Assembly (NCBI RefSeq): GCF_013761005.1
Contig: NZ_JACDUS010000001.1
Location: 620,001-684,000 of the forward strand
Direction of reading: 5' to 3'
Length of the DNA stretch: 64,000 bases
From: Desulfosalsimonas propionicica
GTDB lineage: Bacteria; Desulfobacterota; Desulfobacteria; Desulfobacterales; Desulfosalsimonadaceae
Positions 16,279 through 25,391 of this stretch are shown here, piece by piece. The notes below the pieces were generated by a model. That model did not search any database and was not told where the DNA came from. It saw only the letters and a list, made by a program, of their open reading frames with translations. Position 1 is the first letter of the stretch. The number at the start of each line of letters is the position of its first letter. The translations under genes and the position numbers were made by a program.

Positions 16279-17760
16279 TCATGTTTCCGTGTCCCCGGCA
16301 GACGGATTTTGCTGGGGATCTGTGCGCAGGCCGGCTTCCAGTTCCCTGAAACGATTGATCACCTCCTGGCGCTCCCGGCGAAGGAGCCTGAGCAGTTCCT
16401 CCTGGTTCCAAAAAAAAGAGCGCACCAGAATCCTGTCGCGGTATACGAGAATATTGCGCCTGTAGTGCAGGGCGGCAAATCCGGCCGGCGGCAGCAGGGC
16501 CAGGTAGGCAAGCGTCCATTTCCAGGTCATGCCGGCAAAATACCACAGCCAGAACCCGAAGCCGGCATACGTGACCGTAAATGCCAGAAATCCCACTCCG
16601 AAATAGGCAAATGCCCGGATGGGTTCCTGCCGGACAAGGCGGGCGGTGTATTTTGTCAGCATGTACGGCACAATGTTGTGTACCAGGCCAAACAAGGCCA
16701 CCGGGGCCATGGCGATGGCGTAAAACGTCATTTGCAGACGGATGAGCCGCTGGTGAACCGGCTTGTTGAGCAGTCTTTTTACGGCATGGCTCAGCTCCGC
16801 CTGACGCAGATGGTCCTGGTAGCGGTCCACCTGGCGCCGGAGCGGAGCAATGGCCGAAGAATTGCGTACGGCAGCTCTTAACAGAATCGTGCTGATCTGC
16901 TTGCGGGTTTTTTCGCGGGTTTCAAAGGGGTCGGCGCCTGCGGCCGGATCGGGTCTGTACCATTCCAGCAGTTTCCACACCCATTGTTTGATCCGGGAGC
17001 GGGGTTTTGCCTGTTGGGTGTCGGATGTGTCCTCATCTGCGGCAAGGGGTTCGAGTCTGTAATCCAGGGCTTCTGCCAGGTCTTTGGCCAGTTGGTCCAC
17101 CTGCTGGTCTTCCACGTGCAGGGTCTGCTGCCGCAGCGATTCCTGCAGATCCGCGGTCAGCCGCCGAACTGCGGTTTCCGGATCAATTTTGTGCATGCGG
17201 GCGTAATCCGACACCCGCACAGGCGGGCCGAAGCGCAGCAGCGCAGATGACATGAACAATTCCCTGTGCTCGTAATTAAGGCCCACAGCCACGATGGTCA
17301 ACCCAAGCCGGTAGTTGTTGCGTTCCTCTGCGCCAAGGGCCATTCTGGCCCCGCCCGTGCGCAGCTCGGCCACCTGTCCGGGCGGGGAATTTTTTCCTTC
17401 GGGAAACAGCCCCAGGCAGCCACCCCTTTCAAACAGTTCGTAAACCTTGTCAAACGCGACCATGTTGCGTTTTCCGGAATCCCGGGTTTCGTGGGAACGA
17501 TACACCGGAATCGCCCCGAGCCGATAGAGCAGGCCGCTCACGAACCGGTTTTGAAACAGGCTGCTTCGCACCAGAAAATGGATCTGGCGCCGGGTTTGAA
17601 CGGCCAGCAGGATGGCATCGAGTACGGATGCGGGGTGATTGGCCGCCAGAATCAACGGGCCGGAGTCGGGAATCCGCTCCGGGTGCTGGCTGCGGACTTC
17701 GATGAAATAAAGGCGGCTGAAAACGCGAAGCAGCCATACAATGACACGATAGAGTTTCAT
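16279..17760 (-). CDS. PlsC-like 1-acyl-sn-glycerol-3-phosphate acyltransferase with C-terminal membrane extension
   Basis: A 493-residue phospholipid/glycerol acyltransferase. The catalytic motif is NHPASVLD (H42, D48, the HX5D form), with block III LGLFPEGKNS (FPEG at 119-122). The domain occupies about residues 1-210. The C-terminal half is unusual for PlsC: a charged, helical region and at least two or three membrane segments (MTFYAIAMAPVALFGLVHNI, FAYFGVGFLAFTVTYAGFGF, LAYLALLPPAGFAAL). It resembles larger membrane-bound acyltransferases found in Desulfobacterota and Bacteroidota. It follows the lipoprotein hydrolase gene by 16 bases on the same strand, suggesting a shared transcript and a joint role in lipid remodelling (inference). 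Confidence 0.86.
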   Translation of the reverse strand: MKLYRVIVWLLRVFSRLYFIEVRSQHPERIPDSGPLILAANHPASVLDAILLAVQTRRQIHFLVRSSLFQNRFVSGLLYRLGAIPVYRSHETRDSGKRNMVAFDKVYELFERGGCLGLFPEGKNSPPGQVAELRTGGARMALGAEERNNYRLGLTIVAVGLNYEHRELFMSSALLRFGPPVRVSDYARMHKIDPETAVRRLTADLQESLRQQTLHVEDQQVDQLAKDLAEALDYRLEPLAADEDTSDTQQAKPRSRIKQWVWKLLEWYRPDPAAGADPFETREKTRKQISTILLRAAVRNSSAIAPLRRQVDRYQDHLRQAELSHAVKRLLNKPVHQRLIRLQMTFYAIAMAPVALFGLVHNIVPYMLTKYTARLVRQEPIRAFAYFGVGFLAFTVTYAGFGFWLWYFAGMTWKWTLAYLALLPPAGFAALHYRRNILVYRDRILVRSFFWNQEELLRLLRRERQEVINRFRELEAGLRTDPQQNPSAGDTET

Positions 17761-17776
17761 ATCAGCAAAGCCGTAA

Positions 17777-18553
17777 TCAGTTTATGGAGCCGGTGTCCGG
17801 ATCGGGCTGTTTGTCAAATGACCCGGTTTCCAGAAACCGGATCACCAGTTCAGCGGTTTTCTTTGTGTGATGGATCTGATTGTGATGATAGGGCACCACA
17901 ACAAAATCGTCGAGCCCGGGATAGCAGACAGATTCTACTTCAACCCGGCCGTCGTTTTCCTTTTCCAGGAGCCGGCCGAGGGCAAGGGTGCTTTTGTTTC
18001 CGGCAATGGCGCCGATTCTGGTTTCATCGGGATCTGCCAGGCCCAGTTCAGGGATGTTTTCCGGCTGAAGGGAGTCGAGGGTGGCAAATGTTTCCACCAG
18101 CAGATCTGAAACATCTCCGGCAATATCGGCAAGCGCGCTTCCCTGGTTGGGCGTGGCAATGAGCACGGCGTGGCTCACCCGTTTGGAATCCGGGCTGTGG
18201 GCCAGAAAATAACGGATCACCAGGCCGCCGGTGCTGTGTCCGGCCATGGCCACAGATGCGTTGTCCGGCAGTTTGGATAAAATTTCTTCCACCTGATTGG
18301 CAAAAACTCCCGCCGCCTCATGCACGTGATCAAAGGTAAGGGGCAGATCAACGGCAATGGCTTTGTATCCGCGCTTTTCAAGAAAGCCGGCAAGGCGTTG
18401 CATGTCATCGGCGTCTTTTGCATAACCATGCACGAGAATCACGGTTTTTCCGGGCGGGTTTTCCTGCAGGGGCTGCCGTGTATGGTTTTGTGGGGGATTT
18501 TCACAGGCGGCAAGCAGCAGGGCCGATAAAAGTGATATGGCCAAAAGGCGCAT
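17777..18553 (-). CDS. Alpha/beta hydrolase lipoprotein (lipase/PGAP1-like)
   Basis: A 258-residue lipoprotein: MRLLAISLLSALLLAAC carries a lipobox with C17, anchoring it in the envelope. The hydrolase fold has VILVHGYAKDADDM, nucleophile elbow GHSTGG (S107) and a late histidine in VVVPYHHNQIHH. The order and the VHG-GHSTGG pair resemble triacylglycerol lipase and PGAP1-type esterases. The frame opens at 18595, but a start at 18553 gives the signal peptide directly. A TATAAT/TTGATT promoter lies about 50 bases upstream. The acyltransferase gene follows 16 bases downstream, so a lipid substrate is plausible. Confidence 0.83.
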   Translation of the reverse strand: MRLLAISLLSALLLAACENPPQNHTRQPLQENPPGKTVILVHGYAKDADDMQRLAGFLEKRGYKAIAVDLPLTFDHVHEAAGVFANQVEEILSKLPDNASVAMAGHSTGGLVIRYFLAHSPDSKRVSHAVLIATPNQGSALADIAGDVSDLLVETFATLDSLQPENIPELGLADPDETRIGAIAGNKSTLALGRLLEKENDGRVEVESVCYPGLDDFVVVPYHHNQIHHTKKTAELVIRFLETGSFDKQPDPDTGSIN

Positions 18554-18603
18554 CATCGGGGCTTTCTTCTGACTCTGTTTTGCATGTAATCGCATAATAC
18601 TGC

Positions 18604-18631
18604 ATTATAGCCCTGCTGCAGCAAAAATCAA
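18604..18631 (-). promoter_or_regulatory. Sigma-70-type promoter for the lipoprotein hydrolase-acyltransferase pair
   Basis: On the minus strand TATAAT (18604-18609) is preceded by TTGATT (18626-18631) with a 16-base spacer. ATAAT-ACTGC-ATTAT nearby is a possible operator. The site lies in the divergent gap with the RND operon. Confidence 0.45.
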
Positions 18632-18712
18632 ACAGCAAACTGTTGGGATTTAAGCGTGTTTGAGGTTGGATTGCGGTTTGACAGCCCATTTGAATTTGGG
18701 TATAGGGTTGGA

Positions 18713-20200
18713 ATGGAAAAGACGTTTTTTCTTCTTATCGTTTTGAGCTGCCTTTTTTTACCCGGGTGCGGGTTTTTCAGTTCTTATTCCTACCAGGGTG
18801 TTGTCTCTGAATATGCCGACTGGGAAAACCCCGGGCTGTTGGGACAAAAAGCGGCAGAAAAAACGCATCGCCGGGATTTGTCCGGCGCGGTTGAATTTCC
18901 GTTAACGCTTTCTTTCGCCCTTGAAACCGCCCTAAACAACAATCCCGACCTGGTGCAGGCCGTCTGGCGAACCGAGCAGAGCCGGGCCATGCTGTCGCTG
19001 GCAGAAACGGCGTTCTGGCCCAAAGCCTCTGTTTACACTGAATACATGCAGGGTGATGCCCCGTCCGCCTATCTTTTCAAAAAGATCGATCAGCGCATGC
19101 TGCCGCCTGATGCAAATTTCAATGACCCGGGCTGGTTTGAAAATTTTGAATCCGGGCTCAACGCACAGATGAATCTGTTTAATGGCGGCAGCGACTACCT
19201 GGAGCTGCAGATGGCCCGCATTGATGTGGACATTTCACAGTTTGACCGGGCAGAGGTGCAAAATAACCTCGTGGCCGAGGTGATTCGCGCGTTTTACAAT
19301 GTTTTGGCTGCCCGGGATTTTGTCCGGATTGCCCGCCAATCAGTGGACACCGTGTCCCGGCAGCTCCAGAGCCTGCAGGTCCGCTATGAGGGCGGTGCCG
19401 TGCTCAAATCCGATATTCTCTCCATGCAGGCCCGGTTGGCGCGGGCCCGGGAGCAACTCATCTCCGGCCGGAATCGGTCCAAACTCACCGCTGCCGCCCT
19501 GGCCAATCTCATGGGGCTGGAAGCTTCCGCGCTTACAGACGGTGATAAGGTTTTTGCGGGTGCGGATGCCGGCATCCCGGAGCTGCCGGCATCCTATGCA
19601 GCCGGTTTTGAACAGGCCCTGCAAAGCCGGCCCGAACTGGCCCGGATTCGTCAGCAAGTGGTGAAATCCAGATATGCACTGGCCGCTGCAAAGGCGTCTT
19701 ACCTGCCCAGCCTTGATTTGATGGCCAGGTATTATGTGGATGATCCGGACATGGAATATGACCTGGATCGGGAAAACTGGACCGCAGCTGTTGTGCTCAA
19801 CTGGGACCTGTTTACCGGTTTTTCACGCCCGGCCCGGATTTCCAGGGCAAGGGCCCGGATAAAAGAGCTTCTTGCCGCAGACAGAAAAACCCTGCTTCAA
19901 GTGCAGCACGATGTCAGGCGCGCCTGGTTCAACCTTGAGGATGCCGCAGCCCGCCATGAGGCGGCAAAGCAAAGTGTGCAAAGCGCAGAAGAATCGTTCC
20001 GTCTTGTCCGGGAGCATTATCAGGGCGGGGCGGTGACCATCACCCGATACCTGCAGGCCGAGCTTGACCGGCGCCGGGCCCGTATCCGGGCCGCTGCGGC
20101 CAGGTATGACAAGATCAAGGCAAGGGCAGAGGCGGCCCGGGCCATGGGTCTGTGGGCCAATCAGGAAACTAAACCTTTTTTGCAGATGCAGCCGCAATGA
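18713..20200 (+). CDS. TolC-family outer-membrane efflux lipoprotein
   Basis: A 495-residue outer-membrane factor, the exit channel of a tripartite efflux pump. The N-terminus MEKTFFLLIVLSCLFLPGCG has a lipobox with C19. Two OEP repeats are visible: long coiled coils around residues 85-290 (PLTLSFALETALNNNPDLVQ) and 300-490 (SRARARIKELLAADRKTLLQ, VREHYQGGAVTITRYLQAEL). The frame opens earlier at 18656, but the ATG at 18713 gives the signal peptide. The gene overlaps the membrane-fusion gene by four bases (ATGA), so it is the first gene of the OMF-MFP-RND operon. No local regulator is present; substrates are unknown. Confidence 0.9.
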   Translation: MEKTFFLLIVLSCLFLPGCGFFSSYSYQGVVSEYADWENPGLLGQKAAEKTHRRDLSGAVEFPLTLSFALETALNNNPDLVQAVWRTEQSRAMLSLAETAFWPKASVYTEYMQGDAPSAYLFKKIDQRMLPPDANFNDPGWFENFESGLNAQMNLFNGGSDYLELQMARIDVDISQFDRAEVQNNLVAEVIRAFYNVLAARDFVRIARQSVDTVSRQLQSLQVRYEGGAVLKSDILSMQARLARAREQLISGRNRSKLTAAALANLMGLEASALTDGDKVFAGADAGIPELPASYAAGFEQALQSRPELARIRQQVVKSRYALAAAKASYLPSLDLMARYYVDDPDMEYDLDRENWTAAVVLNWDLFTGFSRPARISRARARIKELLAADRKTLLQVQHDVRRAWFNLEDAAARHEAAKQSVQSAEESFRLVREHYQGGAVTITRYLQAELDRRRARIRAAAARYDKIKARAEAARAMGLWANQETKPFLQMQPQ

Positions 20201-21354
20201 AGAAAAAACACATTTACATGAGTATGGGCGCAGGTCTGGCAGCAGCAGGGGTGGTCCTGCTGATCTGGCTTTTATCCGGTGATAAGATCGGGCCCGGCAT
20301 AGTCGCCCCCAAAAAAACCGCCGCCGTTGCGGAAGCCGCCACCGCCCAAGCCTCGCTCACCACTGTGACCGAGTGGTATGAGGCCGTGGGCACGGTGGCT
20401 GCCAAAAACCAGGCCCGCATCGAACCCCGGGTGGCGGGTCCGGTGATGGAAGTCCGGGTGAAGGCGGGCGATCACGTGAAAAAAGGTGATCTGCTGGTCA
20501 GAATAGACGACGACCGTCTTGACTCCCGGCTTTCCCAGGCCCGGCAGCAGCTGCAGACGGCCATTTCCCGCCGCGGGGAGGCCGCCCAGGCGGTGAACTC
20601 AGCGCAAGCCGCCTTTTCCCGGGCAGAATCGGATTACAACCGGATAAAAAATTTTTACCAATCCGGGGCTGCTACAAAACAGGATCTGGAAGCGGCCCAG
20701 GCCGGATTTCTCCGGGCAAAAGCAGCCCTGGAGCGCTCCCGCAAAGCCTTTTCCGGTGCAAAATCCGGGGTGAAACTGGCCAAAGAAATGGTCCATGAGG
20801 CTGAAATTGCCCTGGGCTACACCGGGATCCGCGCGCCGGCAGATGGCCGCATCTTAAAGCGCCTGGTTGACCCCGGAGACATGGCAGCGCCCGGAAAGCC
20901 GGTGCTGATTGTCCACGCCGCAGGCGGACTGCAGCTGGAGGCCAATGTGCGCGAAGGACTGATGGATGCGGTCCGGCCCGGAGACGTTCGCAATGTCCGG
21001 CTGTCTGCCGCCGGCACGACGGTGGAGGCGGTGATTGATGAAATCGTTCCCTCTGTTGATCCCCGGACCCGGACCTTTCGGGTCAAGGCGGGCCTGCCCG
21101 AAGTCCAGGGGGTTTATCCCGGGATGTACGGTAAATTGCTGGTTCCTTATATGGAAATCCAAGCCATCCTGATTCCGCAAAATGCTGTGCGCCGGGTCGG
21201 GCAGCTGGAGCTGGTTTCGGTGAAAACCAAAGACGGCTGGCAACGGCGTTACATCAAAACCGGAAAGGTTTATGGCGACCAAGTGGAGGTGCTTTCCGGG
21301 CTAAGCGGCCATGAAACCGTGCTCACACAGGAGCCGGGAAACAATGGCCGATAA
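20197..21354 (+). CDS. RND efflux periplasmic adaptor subunit (membrane-fusion protein)
   Basis: A 385-residue HlyD/AcrA-type adaptor. An N-terminal hydrophobic segment (AGLAAAGVVLLIWLLSG) anchors it in the inner membrane. A lipoyl-like half motif follows (AAKNQARIEPRVAGPVMEVR and VKAGDHVKKGDLLVRID), then an alpha-helical hairpin at about 105-190, the second lipoyl half (GYTGIRAPADGRILKRLVDP) and the beta-barrel/MP domain. There is no lipobox. It overlaps the OMF gene by four bases and the RND gene by about eleven, showing tight translational coupling within the operon. It bridges the RND pump and the TolC-like channel. Confidence 0.92.
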   Translation: MKKKHIYMSMGAGLAAAGVVLLIWLLSGDKIGPGIVAPKKTAAVAEAATAQASLTTVTEWYEAVGTVAAKNQARIEPRVAGPVMEVRVKAGDHVKKGDLLVRIDDDRLDSRLSQARQQLQTAISRRGEAAQAVNSAQAAFSRAESDYNRIKNFYQSGAATKQDLEAAQAGFLRAKAALERSRKAFSGAKSGVKLAKEMVHEAEIALGYTGIRAPADGRILKRLVDPGDMAAPGKPVLIVHAAGGLQLEANVREGLMDAVRPGDVRNVRLSAAGTTVEAVIDEIVPSVDPRTRTFRVKAGLPEVQGVYPGMYGKLLVPYMEIQAILIPQNAVRRVGQLELVSVKTKDGWQRRYIKTGKVYGDQVEVLSGLSGHETVLTQEPGNNGR

Positions 21355-24300
21355 CGGGCACCCACCCAAAGGGCTGATTCCGGGTATTGTCAGGCCGTTT
21401 CTTTCCGGCACACCCGCGATTATCATCCTGGTGATCGCCCTTTGCCTGGGCGCGGCGGCCATCTTTCTTACCCCCCGGGAAGAAGATCCCCAGATTGTGG
21501 TTCCCCTGGCCGATATTTATGTCCAGGCACCGGGCGCCGGTCCCGGGGAAGTTGAAAAACTGGTGGCCACCCCCCTGGAACAGCTTCTCTGGCAGATCGA
21601 CGGGGTGGAATACGTTTATTCCATCTCCAGGCGGGGAATGGCCATTGTCACCGTGCGGTTCTACGTGGGCGAAAATCAGGTTGAATCCCTGGTCAAGCTC
21701 CATGATCAAATCACCATGCACAGCGACCAGGTGCCGCCGCTGGTCAGGGGCTGGACCATTAAGCCCGTTGACATCGATGATGTGCCCATTGTCAATCTCT
21801 GCCTGCATTCCGAACGCTACGACGATCATGAGCTCAGGCGCATCGGCGAGGAAGTCCTCTGGCGGCTTTCGAAACTGAAAAACATTTCCCGGACCCACAT
21901 TGTCGGCGGCTGTCAGCGCGAAATCCGCGTTGAGCTGCTTCCCGGAAAAATGACCGGGTATAATGTTTCTTTGATGCAGGTCAGCCGGGCGCTTCAGGGG
22001 GCGGATGTGGCTTCTGCCGCAGGTAATATCGACCGGCACAACCAGAATTTCACGGTGACCACCAATTCGTTTCTTCGTTCAACCCGGGAGGTCCTGGACC
22101 TGGTTGTGGGGGTGGACAACGGCCGTCCGGTTTATCTCAGCAATATTGCAAAGATAACAGACGGCCCGGCCGAATCCACATGTTATACCCGCATCGGCCA
22201 ATCTCACCGCTACCGGGAAGCCCACGATCTCCAGGACCGGCCCCTTACCCATCAATCCGTTACCCTGGCCCTTGCGAAAAAATCCGGAACCAATGCAGTC
22301 AATGTTTCCCGCAGTATCATGGCCGAGCTCGGGGAGCTCAAAAAAAGCGTCATTCCCGATGACGTCCATATTGAAGTCACCCGGGATTACGGATACACCG
22401 CACAGGAGAAAGTCAACAGCCTGCTCAATTCCCTGTTTTTCGCCATTGCCACGGTAGTGGTGCTGCTGGCCTTTGCCCTGGGGCGGCGCGAGGCACTGGT
22501 GGTGGCCGTGGCCGTTCCCATCAGCTTCAGCCTGGCACTGTTTTGCAATTACCTGCTCGGCTATACCATCAACCGGGTCACCCTGTTTGCCCTGATTCTG
22601 TCTCTTGGCCTGGTGGTTGATGATCCCATCACCAACGTGGACAACATCCAGCGCCACATTTTCATGGGAAAGCGAAACCCGTTTAAGGCCACGCTGTTTG
22701 CCGTCCAGGAGGTGCTGCCGCCGGTGCTCATATCAACAGTGGCCATTATTATTGCCTTTGCCCCTCTTTTTTTCATCACCGGCATGATGGGCCCTTACAT
22801 GGCTCCGATGTCGCTTAACGTACCCTTAACCGTTATATTTTCCACCCTGGCCGCGTTAACCGTCGTTCCCTGGATGACCTACAGGCTTTTGCGCAACCAC
22901 CCGGCTGCCGGAAGCCAAAAAACAGCCGACCCCGAAGAGCACATAACCAGGGGCCCCCCTGAATGGATTTTTACGTTTTACCGGAAGCTGGTCACCCCGT
23001 TTCTTGAATCCCGGATCCGGCGATGGCTGCTGTTGACCGCAATTCTTGTTCTGCTTGTAGTGTCGATGCTTTTGGTGGTTTTCCGGATGGTTCCGCTCAA
23101 AATGCTGCCCTTTGACAACAAGAACGAATTTCAGATCGTCATTGACATGCCCGAGGGCACCACCCTGGAAAGCACGGATGCGGTGGTGCGCGATTTTGAA
23201 AAATACCTGCGCGGCGTGCCCGAGGTCACCCATTATACGGCTTACGTGGGAACCCATTCGCCCATGGATTTCAATGCCATGGTGCGTCATTATTATCTGC
23301 GCCAGGGCTCCCACCAGGCAGATATCCGTGTTGACCTGGTATTAAAGGGCCGACGCGAGATGCAAAGCCATGCCATTGTCCTGCGCCTGCGAAAAGACCT
23401 CATGAAGATTGCTGAAAAAAACAACGCGGCCATACAGGTGGTGGAGGTCCCGCCGGGCCCTCCGGTTTTGGCCACCATAGTGGCCGAACTCTACGGGAGT
23501 CCGGACAAGTCGTATGAGGAGCTGATTGCCGCGGCCGAACCCATGAAGCAGCTCATGCGCGAGGAGCCTTTTGTGGTGGATGTCGATGACATGACCGAAT
23601 CTGTACACGACCGGTATGATTTTGTGGTGGACCGGGAAAAGGCCGCCCTGCACGGGGTGTCCACCCGGGAGATTATTCAGACCCTGCAGATGGCTGTAAG
23701 CGGTACGACACCGGCCCGGGTTCACGACGAAGACGAGCGCCAGCCCCTGCATGTAAAAATGATTCTGCCCCGCCAGGCCCGAAGCAATCTCTCGGATCTC
23801 ACCCGAATACCCATGGATACCGCTTCCGGGCATATGGTGCCGCTTGCCGAAATTGTGGAGATCCGCCGGATACCCAACGAGCAGACCATTTATCACAAGA
23901 ATCTCGATCCAGTGGTTTATGTGACTGCAGAAATGGCAGGCCGTGCGCCCGCCGAGGGCATTATCGACATGCAGGCCCGGCTTGCCGAAAACCCGCTTCC
24001 GGAAGGAATCCGGGCGCAGTGGGCCGGTGAGGGGGAATGGAAAATCACCCTGCGGGTGTTCCGGGACCTGGGGATTGCCTTTGCCGTAGCCCTGGCCGGA
24101 ATCTATATTCTCATGATCATCCAGACCAATTCCTTTCTCATGCCTGTGCTGATCATGATGGCCATCCCCCTGACCCTGATCGGGATCATGCCGGGGTTCT
24201 GGCTGCTGAATCTGGTTGCCGGCGGCGAGGTGGGCGGATATCAGGACCTGGTGTTTTTTACCGCCACGAGCATGATCGGTATGATCGCCCTGGGCGGTAT

Positions 24301-24601
24301 TGTCATTCGCAATTCCGTGGTGCTCATTGATTTTATCCGCGATTCTCTGGCAGAGCAAATGCCGGTAAGGGAAGCCATCGTCCAGAGCGGAGCCATCCGC
24401 CTGCGCCCCATTGTCCTGACAGCCGCCACAACGGCGCTGGGTGCCTGGCCCATAACCCTTGACCCGATATTTTCCGGGCTGGCCTGGGCCCTGATTTTCG
24501 GGCTTATTGCCTCCACCCTGTTTACCCTTCTGGTGGTGCCGGTGGCTTATTACGCGGTTTACGGGACAAAGATGGAACAGGATCAGGCAAAGGCGAAATG
24601 A
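21344..24601 (+). CDS. RND-family efflux transporter permease
   Basis: A 1085-residue inner-membrane RND pump, the usual length for the AcrB/MexB superfamily. The proton-relay motif is present as LGLVVDDPITNVDNI (about residue 425 for the DD pair) in TM4. Twelve membrane segments are visible in two groups, with large periplasmic loops after TM1 and TM7. The N-terminus has GIVRPFLSGTPAIIILVIAL. VVDDP differs slightly from the VVDDAI common in HAE-1 pumps and is closer to uncharacterised Desulfobacterota transporters. Start chosen at 21344 (GGAG upstream); a start at 21311 would lie deeper in the adaptor gene. The substrate is not predictable. Confidence 0.93.
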   Translation: MADNGHPPKGLIPGIVRPFLSGTPAIIILVIALCLGAAAIFLTPREEDPQIVVPLADIYVQAPGAGPGEVEKLVATPLEQLLWQIDGVEYVYSISRRGMAIVTVRFYVGENQVESLVKLHDQITMHSDQVPPLVRGWTIKPVDIDDVPIVNLCLHSERYDDHELRRIGEEVLWRLSKLKNISRTHIVGGCQREIRVELLPGKMTGYNVSLMQVSRALQGADVASAAGNIDRHNQNFTVTTNSFLRSTREVLDLVVGVDNGRPVYLSNIAKITDGPAESTCYTRIGQSHRYREAHDLQDRPLTHQSVTLALAKKSGTNAVNVSRSIMAELGELKKSVIPDDVHIEVTRDYGYTAQEKVNSLLNSLFFAIATVVVLLAFALGRREALVVAVAVPISFSLALFCNYLLGYTINRVTLFALILSLGLVVDDPITNVDNIQRHIFMGKRNPFKATLFAVQEVLPPVLISTVAIIIAFAPLFFITGMMGPYMAPMSLNVPLTVIFSTLAALTVVPWMTYRLLRNHPAAGSQKTADPEEHITRGPPEWIFTFYRKLVTPFLESRIRRWLLLTAILVLLVVSMLLVVFRMVPLKMLPFDNKNEFQIVIDMPEGTTLESTDAVVRDFEKYLRGVPEVTHYTAYVGTHSPMDFNAMVRHYYLRQGSHQADIRVDLVLKGRREMQSHAIVLRLRKDLMKIAEKNNAAIQVVEVPPGPPVLATIVAELYGSPDKSYEELIAAAEPMKQLMREEPFVVDVDDMTESVHDRYDFVVDREKAALHGVSTREIIQTLQMAVSGTTPARVHDEDERQPLHVKMILPRQARSNLSDLTRIPMDTASGHMVPLAEIVEIRRIPNEQTIYHKNLDPVVYVTAEMAGRAPAEGIIDMQARLAENPLPEGIRAQWAGEGEWKITLRVFRDLGIAFAVALAGIYILMIIQTNSFLMPVLIMMAIPLTLIGIMPGFWLLNLVAGGEVGGYQDLVFFTATSMIGMIALGGIVIRNSVVLIDFIRDSLAEQMPVREAIVQSGAIRLRPIVLTAATTALGAWPITLDPIFSGLAWALIFGLIASTLFTLLVVPVAYYAVYGTKMEQDQAKAK

Positions 24602-24696
24602 TGCCGGCGGAGCTGAAGATACGTGCAAAGACCATGGCGCGGCAAAGTGTTTGAGCCAAGCTGGAGAAACAATTCAGGAAAATACAGGAAGGTGAC

Positions 24697-25332
24697 ATGG
24701 CCTCAGAAGCCCCCATTTTTGGTAAAATTTTAAATGATTATCTCGCAGCGGTGGCTGCCCTGGATTTGACCGGCAGGCCCGAAATTCTGGGTGTGCGGGT
24801 GGAAAACAATGCCATTGAAATTCCCTTTTTCGGCAAAATCTACACCATTTCCCCTGACAGGATCGCCGATCCCCGGGGAAATGCCCCGTCTCACGCGGTG
24901 AGCGTGATTTTGTGCAAATATCTGCTGCTGTGCCCGAAAGATCCGGGCACGGACAGCGATCTTGTGACATACAAGGATTTCAGGGATGCCGCTCCCTATG
25001 TGACAGGATTTGGCAATACCGCTGAAAAACCCATATCCAAGGCGTTTTCCGGGCAGATCAGCGCCCTTGAGAATGCCTGCACACGCCTGGGGGGACAATC
25101 CTGGGATTCGGGGATTTCCTGTGATTTGTCTTATCGGTTTCAGGCGCTGCCGCAAGTGCCGGTCTGCCTGTTATACAATGACGCGGACGAGGATTTTCCC
25201 GCAGACACCACCCTGTTGTTTCAACGGGGGGCAGCGCAGTATCTGGACATGGAGTGCCTTGCCATGATCGGTATGGTGCTGGCCCAATGGCTTGTGCAGC
25301 TCGAAGACAGGGACGTATCCGGGCTTGTATAG
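24697..25332 (+). CDS. DUF3786 domain-containing protein
   Basis: A 211-residue cytosolic protein recognised as DUF3786 by its layout: RPEILGVRVENNAIEIPFFG near residue 26-45, YLLLCPKDPGTDSDLVTYKD in the middle, and LPQVPVCLLYNDADEDFPAD then TLLFQRGAAQYLDMECLAMI near the end. In anaerobes this domain is often found with Fe-S or corrinoid-related proteins, but no biochemical function is established. AGGAAGG precedes the ATG. It follows the RND gene by 95 bases and may or may not share its transcript. It is convergent with the DUF362 gene. Confidence 0.82.
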   Translation: MASEAPIFGKILNDYLAAVAALDLTGRPEILGVRVENNAIEIPFFGKIYTISPDRIADPRGNAPSHAVSVILCKYLLLCPKDPGTDSDLVTYKDFRDAAPYVTGFGNTAEKPISKAFSGQISALENACTRLGGQSWDSGISCDLSYRFQALPQVPVCLLYNDADEDFPADTTLLFQRGAAQYLDMECLAMIGMVLAQWLVQLEDRDVSGLV

Positions 25333-25391
25333 TTTTTGGGCAGGGGGCAAAGTCAGGCGGTGGTGGTGACATAAACACCATAGACACGGAA

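Noticed and set aside
23342-24628. 428-codon minus-strand frame opposite the RND permease
   Set aside because: Its composition is dominated by His, Gln and Gly and mirrors the membrane segments of the real gene.
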